Positions 24,319 to 33,480 of a DNA stretch of 64,000 nucleotides are shown piece after piece (position 1 is the stretch's first letter; every line of letters starts with the position of its first letter). The DNA comes from a candidate division KSB1 bacterium (GTDB taxonomy: Bacteria > Zhuqueibacterota > Zhuqueibacteria > Zhuqueibacterales > Zhuqueibacteraceae): assembly GCA_034506255.1 (NCBI GenBank), contig JAPDPX010000010.1, forward strand, positions 1-64,000, read 5' to 3'. The position numbers were made by a program, and so were the translations under genes. The notes below the pieces were generated by a model, which saw only the letters and a list, made by a program, of their open reading frames with translations, was not told the DNA's origin and searched no databases.

Positions 24319-24897
24319 TCAAACCCGGGCGTCCCGTATTGCGTTGCGATCCCAGGGTGCCGCGTGGTTGAGGGCCGCCAGCACGCCGTCAACGGAATCC
24401 ACCACCGACCACAGCAAGCGATGCTGCGGCCGCATGAAGCGCTCGCGAATGCAGCGTTCGAGCAGCTCGAGCGCGGGATCGAAAAAGCCGCGCAGATTCA
24501 CGATCACGATGGGATGCGTGTGCAGCCCAAGGCGCTTCCAGGTGATGGCTTCGAACAGCTCCTCCAGGGTGCCGCTGCCGCCCGGCAGGGCAATCAGGCC
24601 CTGGGATTTTTCAATCATCAGGCGCTTGCGCTGATGCATGTCGTCGGTGATATGCAGCTCGGTGAGGCCAGTGTGGCCCCATTCCACTTCCTGCATGAAC
24701 TGCGGCAGCACGCCGATGACTTTGCCGCCGGCGGCGAGCGCGCTGTCCGCCAGTGCCCCCATCAGACCGGTGCTGCCACCGCCAAAAACAATGGTGACAC
24801 CGTGGTGCGCCAGCAGCCCGCCCAGCCGGCGGGTCTGCTCGAAATAGAAGGGATCACACTGGCTGCTGGAGGCGCAATAGACGCAAACCCGTTGCAC
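24319..24897 (-). CDS. LOG-family nucleoside monophosphate phosphoribohydrolase
   Basis: A 192-residue Rossmann protein of the TIGR00730/LOG family, with the two defining motifs FGGGSTGLMGALAD and PGGSGTLEELFEAITW (the PGGxGTxxE site). Such enzymes split AMP or cytokinin nucleotides into base and ribose 5-phosphate. The start is GTG 24897, giving the usual N-terminus RVCVYCASS; it has an AGGAGC site seven bases upstream. A longer frame adds basic residues without family match. Neighbours are unrelated in function as far as can be seen. Confidence 0.9.
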   Translation of the reverse strand: MQRVCVYCASSSQCDPFYFEQTRRLGGLLAHHGVTIVFGGGSTGLMGALADSALAAGGKVIGVLPQFMQEVEWGHTGLTELHITDDMHQRKRLMIEKSQGLIALPGGSGTLEELFEAITWKRLGLHTHPIVIVNLRGFFDPALELLERCIRERFMRPQHRLLWSVVDSVDGVLAALNHAAPWDRNAIRDARV

Positions 24898-25158
24898 GGG
24901 CCTTGCTCCTTTCGCTTGTTGCACCATCGGTTGTTCCGGCCGGAAAAAATGTCTGAACGATTGCCGGCCGCGAGGAATGCAAAATGAAACAAACCGGGCG
25001 TCCCCGGCTCCCCCGCGGTTCAAATCGGATCGCGGCATGAATGTCAGGTTGCAAAACAATCGTTGCTGTCGATGTTGCCACCCGATCATGATGAAAAGCA
25101 AGTTTCGGCGTAATGCCCTCAGGCAGCAATCCTGAAGGGGCTGCCACGAAAATTCTTT

Positions 25159-26709
25159 TCACAAGAAACTGTCCAAACTCCTGCCGGCGTATTTGCGCTT
25201 CCCCTGCGTCACCCCGCCGGCCCCTGCCTCTTCCAGTTCGAACACCCGATTCGGTTTCTTCAGCCACCACAAGCGCGCCCGCGCAAGCTGCAGCAGCGGC
25301 CAGCGGCCGGCGGCAGCCAGCACCCGCCGCAGATTGCGCGGGGTCAGCAGCGCAGGCCGGCGCCGCATCTCCGCGAACAGAGCCGCCGTTTTGCGCAGCC
25401 GGAACTCCTGATGCACGACGCGATGCAACTGGCGGTAAAAATCCGGCTGATACCGGCCGCGGAACATCAAATCGAGATCGTTGCTGTGCTCCCAGTTGCG
25501 TTTCCCGCCCAGCTCGCCCTGGACACGCTCATAAAAGCGTGTGCCGGGCAGCGGATAGGACACCGAGATGCCGATGTCATCGGGCCGGCAATCGTGCACC
25601 ATCTGAATCGTTTTCGCGATGTCGGCATCGCTCTCACCGGGATAGCCGAATTGCAGAAAGAAACAGACTTCCAGGCCGTGGCGGTGCAACCGTTCGGCGG
25701 CGGCATAAATCTGCGCCACGGTCGTGCCCTTGTCCATCGCCTCGAGGATCTTCTGCGAGCCGGATTCCGCGCCCACCCACACGGTTTTGCAGCCGGCCTG
25801 CTTCAACGCCACGACGACTTCCTCGTGCAGCAAATCGACGCGCGCCTGAATCTTGAAGGGGATGACCGCGCCGGCGGCATGCACCGCACGCGCGAAGCGC
25901 TCGACCCAGCCCGGCTTGAGGCCGAAGATGTCATCGCTGAACCAAATGTGATCCGGCTGGTACTGGCGCTTGAGCCAGGCCATCTCCTGTGCGACATTCT
26001 CGGGCGAGCGGGAATTGTAGCGATCGCCGTAAATCGGTTTCGCGCACCAGTTGCAGCGAAACGGGCAGCCGCGCGTGGTGACCATGTTCATCGAAAAATA
26101 GCCGTGCTTGCGGCGCCAGGCATGGCGATAGGCCTCAATGTCGACCAGATCCCACGCCGGAAACGGCAGTTGATCGAGCTCCTTGAGAACGCCGCGGCTG
26201 GCAGTGGTTGTGATGCCGCCGTTTTGCCGGAAGGCGAGGCCTGCGATTTGATCCAGCGGCTGCGGCCGGCGCTGCAGCATCGCATCCAACAACTCGGCCA
26301 GCGAGATTTCACCCTCGCCCAGGAGGACATAATCCGCGCCTGCCTCGAAGTAGAGCGGTTGCTGATCGGTGGCATCGGAGCCGGCGACGATCACCGGCAC
26401 CCCGAGGGACTTGGCGAGCTTGATCATCGCAAAACAGGCGGCGCGCATGCGCGTGAGACACATCTTGCTCAGCCAGTTGAAGCTGTCCTCATAGAACACC
26501 ACCACGCGCGGCTGATAGCGCTCGAGCATTGGGCGCAGCGCGGCCGGGCTTTCGGCGAGCATGCTGTCGAACAGGGCCACGCGATACCCCCGGGCGCGCA
26601 AATAGGCGGCGGCATACAATGTTCCCAGCGGGGGATAGGGCTGCATCGCCCGCCACTGTTTGGGATCGAAACGGAGAAAAAAAGAATGGGCGAGCAAAAC
26701 ATCGATCAT
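25159..26709 (-). CDS. B12-binding radical SAM protein (BchE-like group), no. 2
   Basis: A 516-residue class B radical SAM enzyme. The cobalamin-binding domain begins MIDVLLAHSFFLRFDPKQW and contains QPYPPLGTLYAAAYLRARGY and GADYVLLGEGEISLAELL. The cluster motif is GCPFRCNWC (Cys215, Cys219, Cys222), followed by HIWFSDDIFGLK and WVGAESGSQKILEAMDKG. A C-terminal extension of about 110 residues (MFRGRYQPDFYRQLHRVVHQE) resembles that of no. 1. The ATG at 26709 is chosen because the domain starts there; the frame continues upstream without similarity. Its gene follows a membrane glycosyltransferase gene by about 150 bases. Confidence 0.87.
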   Translation of the reverse strand: MIDVLLAHSFFLRFDPKQWRAMQPYPPLGTLYAAAYLRARGYRVALFDSMLAESPAALRPMLERYQPRVVVFYEDSFNWLSKMCLTRMRAACFAMIKLAKSLGVPVIVAGSDATDQQPLYFEAGADYVLLGEGEISLAELLDAMLQRRPQPLDQIAGLAFRQNGGITTTASRGVLKELDQLPFPAWDLVDIEAYRHAWRRKHGYFSMNMVTTRGCPFRCNWCAKPIYGDRYNSRSPENVAQEMAWLKRQYQPDHIWFSDDIFGLKPGWVERFARAVHAAGAVIPFKIQARVDLLHEEVVVALKQAGCKTVWVGAESGSQKILEAMDKGTTVAQIYAAAERLHRHGLEVCFFLQFGYPGESDADIAKTIQMVHDCRPDDIGISVSYPLPGTRFYERVQGELGGKRNWEHSNDLDLMFRGRYQPDFYRQLHRVVHQEFRLRKTAALFAEMRRRPALLTPRNLRRVLAAAGRWPLLQLARARLWWLKKPNRVFELEEAGAGGVTQGKRKYAGRSLDSFL

Positions 26710-26860
26710 CGCGGCTTTCCCGTTGTTGCAATTGTGAACGACCGTTTCATCGTGGCTGAAGACCTCCCGCCGCGACCCTCCTGCGCAACAGGCACCACGC
26801 CGCTGCCGGAGAGGAGGCTGGTACCATGACCGCTGAAGACAAACTTGCGAAAAGGCGGCC

Positions 26861-28378
26861 TCATGATTCCGGCCAGTGCGTGACTTCATAAACCGTGGCC
26901 TGCGCCAGACGCAAGACCGGCCGGCAACGCTGTGGCTCGGCGCGCACGAATTCCGTGAAAAAGACATCCGCCGGCAGCCAGGGCTGAAAATTCGTGAAGA
27001 GCACCAAATATCTCACCTGCTGCCGCCGCACGTAGTCGAGCAATTCCCTGCGCTGCGCGCGGGTGAGCAGGCCGGCGCACAGAATTTTTTCGCGGTGATA
27101 TTGGGACTGCGCCGCGATGCGCTGATACGCCATGGGGGCGGCATCCTGCAAATGGTGAAAGCGTTCCGCCACCACCAGCGCCTTTTCGCCGGAGGACAGC
27201 ACGCCATCCAGGAAGCGGGCAATCTCGTACGGCACGCGAAATTCGGGATTGGCATGCAGCCGCGCCATGGGAATGGCCGCATAAAGTGTCAAGCCGGCCA
27301 GCAGCAACGCCGTCACAACATGCGCGCCGCAGGGGGTAAGCCCGCGTGCCCAGCAGTCGCGGCGCTGCCTCAAATTGGCGACCGTGGCCTGCATGCCGAT
27401 CACGGTGAGCAGGAGTGCCAGGCTCAGCGGGATCGCGGCAAAACGATTCACCGTTTCAAATTCCCTGCCGATGATGAAAAAGAAGAAAATCAACACCAGT
27501 GCCGCCCAGGCGCAGAGCAATTTCAAAACCGGAGGCCGGAACTTAGGCTTCTGCCACAGCGCCCGCATCCCGGGCAGGGCAAAGAGCAAAAGCGGCGAGC
27601 CGAAAAGTCCCAACCAGTAGAGCATGCGGCCGGCGTAGCGGACCGCCCAGCCCAATTCAAAATGCGGCTGCCAGGCATAAAAGGTGCGATCCGCGGTTTG
27701 AAACAAAAAGCCGTGCCATTCCCCCCAATGGACTTGGCTGAGCAGCAGCCACAGCCCCGGTGCCCAGCCAAAGAACAGCGCGGCGGCAAAAAAGTTTTTG
27801 CTCACAACACCGACACGCGCCCCCGTGGCGGGGGGCCGGCTTTTCCACAGGACAAGCAGGGGCAGCGCAAACCAGGCTTCATAGCGCGTGAGACAGGCGA
27901 GGCCGTAGAGCAGACCACCGGTGCGCGAGCGCAGCATGTGCTGCGGCTGAAACAACAATGCCAGCGCGGCATAAAACAGCCCGAGGAAGAGCACGTCCTG
28001 ATAGGGCATGAGCGAGAGAATGACAAAGAGCGCATTGGCCGCGAACAGCAGGCCGCCGAGGCGGGCGAAAGCCGGTGTGCAGCACCGCCGCAGCAGGAGA
28101 TAAAAGCCACAGGCTGCCAGGCTGCCGAGCACGGCAAAGAGCAGGCGAATCGGTACGATGCTCCGGCTGAGCAAGGCCGGCAGGTAAACCAGCGCCTGGG
28201 TGAGCGGCAGCCAGTGCGCGAGAAAAAGCGAGTCGCGAAAGTAAAGCCGGCCGATGCTGTCATTGCCGTAGGGCGCGGGAAAGAGCCAGAGCAGCAACAG
28301 GCGCAGCGCCACTCCGAACGAGAAGATGAGCAGCATGTCGCGGCGGATGGTGTCCTGCGGCCCGGGCACGCGCTTCAT
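26861..28378 (-). CDS. Polytopic membrane protein, GT39-like glycosyltransferase
   Basis: A 505-residue protein with about 10-11 membrane segments and a soluble C-terminus, the architecture of polyprenyl-phosphate-dependent glycosyltransferases. GNDSIGRLYFRDSLFLAHW sits where GT39/GT83 enzymes carry their loop-1 acidic residues, and LACLTRYEAWFALPLL matches the family's later helix. The C-terminal 130 residues (EKALVVAERFHHLQDAAP, VRYLVLFTNFQPWLPADVFF) are a typical luminal domain. ATG 28378 overlaps the stop of the HXXEE gene as ATGA, so the two are coupled. Donor and acceptor are unknown. Confidence 0.78.
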   Translation of the reverse strand: MKRVPGPQDTIRRDMLLIFSFGVALRLLLLWLFPAPYGNDSIGRLYFRDSLFLAHWLPLTQALVYLPALLSRSIVPIRLLFAVLGSLAACGFYLLLRRCCTPAFARLGGLLFAANALFVILSLMPYQDVLFLGLFYAALALLFQPQHMLRSRTGGLLYGLACLTRYEAWFALPLLVLWKSRPPATGARVGVVSKNFFAAALFFGWAPGLWLLLSQVHWGEWHGFLFQTADRTFYAWQPHFELGWAVRYAGRMLYWLGLFGSPLLLFALPGMRALWQKPKFRPPVLKLLCAWAALVLIFFFFIIGREFETVNRFAAIPLSLALLLTVIGMQATVANLRQRRDCWARGLTPCGAHVVTALLLAGLTLYAAIPMARLHANPEFRVPYEIARFLDGVLSSGEKALVVAERFHHLQDAAPMAYQRIAAQSQYHREKILCAGLLTRAQRRELLDYVRRQQVRYLVLFTNFQPWLPADVFFTEFVRAEPQRCRPVLRLAQATVYEVTHWPES

Positions 28379-28857
28379 CCGATGGTCAGGGCAATTAAAG
28401 AGACGGCGGCGTGCATGGCGATGCCGGCGGAGAGGCCAAACCAGAACATTTCGGGCGGCAGCGCGCGGCGGCAGCGCCGGAGGGTGTAGACGCCCAGCGG
28501 AACCCACAGCAGCATGCCCGACACCAAACCCGGCGAGTAGGTGGCGGTGATCAGGGTGCCGATCCCGTGCAGCATGCCATTGATCATCACCAGTGCGCCG
28601 TATCCGCAAAGCAGCCACCGCCAGGCTGGCGCGCGCAAGATCAGCAGCATGCTGGCGATCATGATGCTCATGAAGGCGGCATTAATGGTGAGAAATTGCC
28701 CGGCGGTCAGCCCGTTCCCGGCGAATTGGACCAGCCAGCGATAGAAGCCCTCCCCGCCGCAAAATTCCTCGCCGAGATGCACGAGATAAGTGGCCGGGAA
28801 GAGCCACACCCATTTTCCCGCCAACGCCGACGGAGAGGGCGTGAGGGTGAAAGACAT
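28375..28857 (-). CDS. HXXEE domain-containing membrane protein
   Basis: A 160-residue integral membrane protein with about five helices. It carries the family signature near the N-terminus (TYLVHLGEEF, the HxxEE motif) and the second conserved stretch MINGMLHGIGTLITATYSPGLVSG, which ends with the typical Y-PGL. Function is unknown; the conserved H and E residues hint at a metal or catalytic site in the membrane. ATG 28857 is preferred. It is translationally coupled to the glycosyltransferase downstream and divergent from the GT2 gene at 28919, with 61 bases between the two starts. Confidence 0.82.
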   Translation of the reverse strand: MSFTLTPSPSALAGKWVWLFPATYLVHLGEEFCGGEGFYRWLVQFAGNGLTAGQFLTINAAFMSIMIASMLLILRAPAWRWLLCGYGALVMINGMLHGIGTLITATYSPGLVSGMLLWVPLGVYTLRRCRRALPPEMFWFGLSAGIAMHAAVSLIALTIG

Positions 28858-28918
28858 GACCGGACATCCGCCGAATTTTTGCTTGACTTGCTGGTGGCAC
28901 GCCCCCCATTTTCCAACC

Positions 28919-29695
28919 ATGACAACGCTTTCCATCATCGTGCCGGCTTATAATGAAGCAAACACCATTCGCGAGATTTTGGCGCGCGTGCAGCGCGTCG
29001 AATTGCGCCATCTTGGCATCCAACCCGAAATCATCGTGGTCAATGACGGCTCACAGGATGGCACGGGAGAGATTCTCGAACAACTGGCGGCAAGCGGGAG
29101 CTTCACGCTCGTTCATCAGCGCCGCAATCGCGGCAAAGCTGCGGCAGTGCAGGCGGGATTGGCGCAGGCCTCCGGCGAGCTCATTTTGATTCAGGATGCC
29201 GACCTGGAATATGATCCTCGCGATTATGCCGCGCTGCTCGCCCCGGTTCTCGCCGGCCGCGCCGAAGTGGTTTACGGCTCGCGCATTCTGGGAGCGCGCG
29301 TGTTCGGCACGCGGGATTATTCCTCGCTGCCTTTCTATTGGGGCGGCCGGCTGCTGAGCTGGCTGACCAACGTGCTGTTCGGCAGCCGCCTGACGGATCA
29401 ATCCACCGGCTACAAACTCTTCACCCGCCGCGTGCTCGCCCGGGTGTTGCCGCTGGAACATGCCGGCTTCGAGTTTTGTGCGGAAGTGACCGCCCGGCTC
29501 GCCCGCTGCGGTTGCGCCATTCATGAAGTCCCGGTGCATTATTATCCCCGCTCGCGCGCCGAAGGCAAGAAGATCACCTGGCGACACGGTCTGCGGGCGT
29601 TGTTGACGTTGCTGCGCTATCGCTTTCGCCCGCCCGCAAAACTGGCGCAAGATAGAGAGCTTTTGTCAGGAAGTCAAGCCGGCAGGCGAGCGTGA
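28919..29695 (+). CDS. GT2 glycosyltransferase, dolichol-phosphate mannose synthase-like
   Basis: A 258-residue GT-A fold enzyme. Motifs are LSIIVPAYNEANTIREILARV at the N-terminus, IIVVNDGSQDGT (nucleotide-sugar aspartate), NRGKAAAVQAGLAQASGELILIQDADLEYDPRDY (the DxD-like metal site), VVYGSRILG and LTDQSTGYKLF. This is the pattern of polyprenyl-phosphate mannose/glucose synthases without membrane helices. It would supply the lipid-linked sugar donor used by the membrane GT39/GT87 enzymes in the same region (inference). It is one of the few rightward genes in this block and reads away from the HXXEE operon. Confidence 0.9.
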   Translation: MTTLSIIVPAYNEANTIREILARVQRVELRHLGIQPEIIVVNDGSQDGTGEILEQLAASGSFTLVHQRRNRGKAAAVQAGLAQASGELILIQDADLEYDPRDYAALLAPVLAGRAEVVYGSRILGARVFGTRDYSSLPFYWGGRLLSWLTNVLFGSRLTDQSTGYKLFTRRVLARVLPLEHAGFEFCAEVTARLARCGCAIHEVPVHYYPRSRAEGKKITWRHGLRALLTLLRYRFRPPAKLAQDRELLSGSQAGRRA

Positions 29696-29724
29696 TTTGC
29701 CCGCCGCGTGTCATGCCGACCTGT

Positions 29725-31935
29725 TCAGCGCAGAGCCGGCGGCACGGGCAGTGCGAAAAGTGCGCTGAATTCCAGGCCGCGGCCGCGGTCGGAAGTGAAG
29801 AGAATGCGGTCATGCCCGGCGTCCCAAACGGGCGAAGTATTGTGACCGGCAACCGTGGTCAGCAAGTGAATGCGGTCGGCGGCCGCGGGCATGCGGCGGC
29901 GTGCCAGCTTCACCGCGGCGAGCGTCAGCGTGGCGTTGTGCCTGCGCGCGAACAGCAACACGCTTTCATCCGGCGACCATGCCGGCTGCTCCAAAGGTTC
30001 ATCCGCGGCCAGCACCAGTTCGTCACGGCCATCGGAAAAATCATGCAGCCGCAATTGAAACCGGCGGTTCTCCGGCGCGGCGGCATTGCCATCTTCGACG
30101 CAATAGGCCAGCAGATTGCCGTGCGGCGAACAGGCGGGATCATAGAACCGCATCTGCTCACCAGCGGCGGTGCGCAACACGCGCAGTTGCAACTGCTCCT
30201 CGGCCAGCACCGCCAGGAACAACGCATCGCCGTTGACATAGACAAAACTCTTCCCGGCCTCCCGCCAGCTCGGCTGGCTGCCGGCCACCACGAAATGCGG
30301 TTCCTCCCCCTGCCGGCGGCTCAGCCAAATTTCATCACGACCGTGCACGATCGTTTGCACCAGCAGACTGGCATCATCCCCGGCGAGATCCGGATGGTAA
30401 TAGTTGCGGCGCGCCAGCGGCGTCCACCGGCCGGAGTCCGCGGAAAAAATGGTGTATTGCTCGTTCCAAAACTCGCAATAGCTGAAGACCAGACGCCGGC
30501 GGCCAAGATCGGGATGTTTGATCAGCAGCCCCTGATGGCGTTTGAATTCGGCGTCCTCCAGGGCCAGCCAGGTGGCGCCGTCCTCCGCTGGTGCCGGCCG
30601 GCCGCGGCTGGCCGCCAAAGCGGAGAGACTCGCGATCAAAGTCACCGCAACCGCCAGCACTCTGCCCAGTTTGGTTTTCGTTGGCCGTAGCGAAATCAGC
30701 GGCCGGAAAAAGCGCCAGGCCAGCACGCCGAAGAGCAACAACAGCCACAAGCGGGAATATCCCAGCGGCGTGAGCCAGCCCTGCGCCAGCGGCATGAGTT
30801 TGACATAATGCGGCAGATTGATCACGATGAACAGGACGGCAAGCGCCGCGGCGGCGTGCGCGCGTTGCTGCTCGAGCAGGATGGCGGCGAAGGCGGTGGT
30901 GGTCAACGTCAGCAGCAGAAAATGATACGTCGTGCCGCTCGGCGAGACCAGCAGAAACCACAACGGCAGCAAGCCGATTTCGAACAAGAAGTGGTGGCGC
31001 GGCGCCGCGAAGCGCACCACGGCGAACAGCCACACGGCCAGCGCGGTGAAGCCCCAAAATGCCGCCGCGCTGAGGAAGTGAAAGGCCGGCGGGCAGGCCA
31101 GCGGCGGCGCGGGATTGAGGGTGGCATTGTAGACAAACAGCCGGCGAAACAAACTGGCCCACGATTGAAACAGAATGGCAAAGGGATCCTGGATTTCGCC
31201 GCGCCAATGACGCGGAAAGACTTCGGTGAGAAAAACGCGAAATGGCTCGACGCCCGCCAGCAGCGCGGCTGCGCCGGTGACGGCGGCAACCGTCGCTCCG
31301 GCCGCGAGCACCAATCGCCAGCGCCGCCGCCACGCAAAATAAGCCACAAAAAGAATCCCGATGTACTTCATCGGAAGCAACAGGCCGAGCCACATGCCCG
31401 CCTGCAAATCTTTACCCTGCTGCTGCGCAAGCAGGCCCAGCACGAGCGTGGCGGTGAGCAGCAGATACATTTGGCCGAACAGGAAGTTGTTGATCAAACC
31501 GAAACCGGTGCCGAGAAAGATCACCGCGGTTGCCAGCCAGGGCAGCCGGGTGAGGCGGCTCAAACCGTAAATGCAGACCCCCACCAGCAGGAGATTGACC
31601 GCCGTCCACACGTTGCGCGCCGCGATTGCCGGGAGGAACGTCAAGGGCAGAAACACGATGGCGGTGGGCGGCGGATGCGGGATGAATCCGCCGACCTGGT
31701 TCACAATGCCTTTGCGGTCCATCTCCATTTGGAACCAGACAAAATCCTGATACGCGCGTGCCAGCGGCGCGCCCTCGCGCACCAAACATGCGGCAGTGTA
31801 GTAATTGGCGAAATCACCGCGCGTGTTGTTGAAGGCGGGAAGAACGCCGAACCGGAGGATCAGCAGCGCAAAGCCGGTGAATGTCGCCGCGAGCACAAAC
31901 GCAAGGCGGCGCGATGATGAGAGAGTTGACCGCAT
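29725..31935 (-). CDS. Fusion of GT87-like membrane glycosyltransferase and TolB-like propeller
   Basis: A 736-residue protein. The first 430 residues or so are polytopic (about 11 helices) and resemble GT87/DUF2029 mannosyltransferases: GDFANYYTAACLVREG, IPHPPPTAIVFLPL, NNFLFGQMYLLLTATLVLGL, LLLPMKYIGI. The last 290 or so residues are a soluble beta-propeller with PD40/TolB-like blades (DPACSPHGNLLAYC, QPAWSPDESVLLFARR, SPVWDAGHDRILFTSDRG). The propeller would sit on the periplasmic side. The start is uncertain: ATG 31935 or 31956 give similar N-termini, and neither has a good ribosome site. The fusion suggests glycan or protein recognition linked to transfer (inference). Confidence 0.8.
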   Translation of the reverse strand: MRSTLSSSRRLAFVLAATFTGFALLILRFGVLPAFNNTRGDFANYYTAACLVREGAPLARAYQDFVWFQMEMDRKGIVNQVGGFIPHPPPTAIVFLPLTFLPAIAARNVWTAVNLLLVGVCIYGLSRLTRLPWLATAVIFLGTGFGLINNFLFGQMYLLLTATLVLGLLAQQQGKDLQAGMWLGLLLPMKYIGILFVAYFAWRRRWRLVLAAGATVAAVTGAAALLAGVEPFRVFLTEVFPRHWRGEIQDPFAILFQSWASLFRRLFVYNATLNPAPPLACPPAFHFLSAAAFWGFTALAVWLFAVVRFAAPRHHFLFEIGLLPLWFLLVSPSGTTYHFLLLTLTTTAFAAILLEQQRAHAAAALAVLFIVINLPHYVKLMPLAQGWLTPLGYSRLWLLLLFGVLAWRFFRPLISLRPTKTKLGRVLAVAVTLIASLSALAASRGRPAPAEDGATWLALEDAEFKRHQGLLIKHPDLGRRRLVFSYCEFWNEQYTIFSADSGRWTPLARRNYYHPDLAGDDASLLVQTIVHGRDEIWLSRRQGEEPHFVVAGSQPSWREAGKSFVYVNGDALFLAVLAEEQLQLRVLRTAAGEQMRFYDPACSPHGNLLAYCVEDGNAAAPENRRFQLRLHDFSDGRDELVLAADEPLEQPAWSPDESVLLFARRHNATLTLAAVKLARRRMPAAADRIHLLTTVAGHNTSPVWDAGHDRILFTSDRGRGLEFSALFALPVPPALR

Positions 31936-32060
31936 GCGAGAGCCGTTGTCCAACATTGGCACGAAAACGCTTTGCACTGGCTTCCAGCCCGCTGTTGCCA
32001 ATTTTCAAGGCAGGCAAAAAAATTCTCAGATAAAGACGCGAAGTCGCAGAGGGGGCACCA

Positions 32061-32172
32061 TGAATTTTGCAGGGCTCGTGTTGCCCTCACCGCCTGCGAT
32101 TGAAATCGCAGGCTCAAAGCTCGAGTCGGCCCAGGCCGGCTCGTTACCCGATTGCCGGGCAGCCGCCTTCAG
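32061..32172 (+). repeat. Dispersed intergenic repeat family 2, copy C, inside a wider composite element
   Basis: This matches 14697-14800 inverted. It contains the palindrome CCTGCGATT-GA-AATCGCAGG, a CGAGTCGGCC/GGCCGGCTCG stem and a CGCC/GGCG stem. The flanks (32018-32060 and about 32240-32270) resemble the two ends of repeat family 1 (gcaaaaaaattctcagataaag at the left; cgaaaaagttggctgca at the right). So the region looks like a family-1 element with a family-2 core. The rest of the 31936-32444 gap shows no gene. Confidence 0.65.
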
Positions 32173-32444
32173 GCGAAAGATGGCAACAAGAATTTGTGTT
32201 GTTGCAGCCTTGCGTTTGCTTCGTCCTCGAATTCCACCGTTTCGAAAAAGTTGGCTGCACCGGGCTTGCCGCCGGCATTGCAAACAGCAGCTTTGCGCGA
32301 TATTTTCATCCTGATGAGGCCTGCGCGTGACAGGGCACTCACCCCGGAAAACTGGCACCATCGCGAAGCTTGCAGGACGCGGATGAGAATCCGTGCAAAT
32401 CTGTGCTCGTCCGTGTCCGATAAAATTTGCCGCGCGGTTTCGTC

Positions 32445-33434
32445 TCAACGCGCGAGCAGCCGGGCACCCGGCGCCGCGCCGCACAGGAGCTGCCGCAAAG
32501 TCGCCAGACTGATATTGCCGCCGCAAATCACCACTGCGACGGGCCGGCCGCGATACGCATGGGCTTGCTGCAGAAAGCCGCCGAGCGCCACTGCCGCCGC
32601 GCCTTCGATGAGCTGATGATGCGTTTCGATGAACCACAGCAGTGTCGCGCCAATCTCCTCCTCGGTGACCGTCACATAGTCATCCACGAGAGTGCGGCAC
32701 AACGGCAGTGTGATGGCATCGGCTTCGACCCCGCCGGCTGTGCCGTCGGACAGGGTGGGGAGCGATTCCAGTTCCACGATGCGCCCGGCTTTCACCGATG
32801 CGATCATCACGCAGGAGTTGCGCGGCGAGCAACCGATAACTCTGACGCCGGGCCAAACGGCCTTGAGGCTGGCCGCGATGCCCGCGATCATGCCGCCGCC
32901 GCCGAGCGCGACGAACACCGCCTCGAGATGGTCGTGCTGGCGCGCCATTTCGACCCCGATCGTTCCCTGACCCGCGATCACCTGCTCGTCATTGTAGGGC
33001 GAAATGTAGATCAGACTGTTTTCGCGGGCATACTCGCGCGCGAAGATCTCGGTGATCACCGAGTCGTGGCCATGCACGCGAATCTCCGCGCCCAGCCGGC
33101 GAATGGCCGCCAGCTTCGCGGGCGAAGCATTGTCCGGCACGAAGATCAGTGGTTTGATGCCCAGCTTGCGGCCGGCGAAAGCGACGGCCGCGCCGTGATT
33201 GCCGGTGGAGGCCGCGACCACCCCGCGGCCGGCCTGCGCCGGATCGAGGGCGAGCATCTTGTTCAAGGCGCCGCGGGCTTTGAAAGAACCGGTGTGCTGC
33301 AAATTCTCCAGCTTCAGATAAACCTCGCAGCCGGTGTCCTGGCTCAGTGGCAGGGAATACTCGAGCGGCGTCTCCTTCACATGCGGCTGCAAACGCCCGG
33401 CAGCCTGCAACACCCGGGCAGCGAGATCATTCAT
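32445..33434 (-). CDS. Threonine/serine dehydratase (PLP-dependent, fold type II)
   Basis: A 329-residue protein of the IlvA/TdcB catalytic-domain family without the C-terminal regulatory ACT domain, so a short, catabolic-type threonine ammonia-lyase or serine racemase/dehydratase. The PLP lysine is in KLENLQHTGSFKARGALNK; ASTGNHGAAVAFAG binds the phosphate-side pocket; ALGGGGMIAGIAASLK is the phosphate loop. It converts threonine to 2-oxobutanoate and ammonia, or acts on serine. ATG 33434 is well placed, 46 bases after the upstream flippase gene. Confidence 0.9.
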   Translation of the reverse strand: MNDLAARVLQAAGRLQPHVKETPLEYSLPLSQDTGCEVYLKLENLQHTGSFKARGALNKMLALDPAQAGRGVVAASTGNHGAAVAFAGRKLGIKPLIFVPDNASPAKLAAIRRLGAEIRVHGHDSVITEIFAREYARENSLIYISPYNDEQVIAGQGTIGVEMARQHDHLEAVFVALGGGGMIAGIAASLKAVWPGVRVIGCSPRNSCVMIASVKAGRIVELESLPTLSDGTAGGVEADAITLPLCRTLVDDYVTVTEEEIGATLLWFIETHHQLIEGAAAVALGGFLQQAHAYRGRPVAVVICGGNISLATLRQLLCGAAPGARLLAR

Positions 33435-33480
33435 GGCAGTGGCCTCGTTGTTTTCAGTTTTCGCTTCACGAGCACCATAC

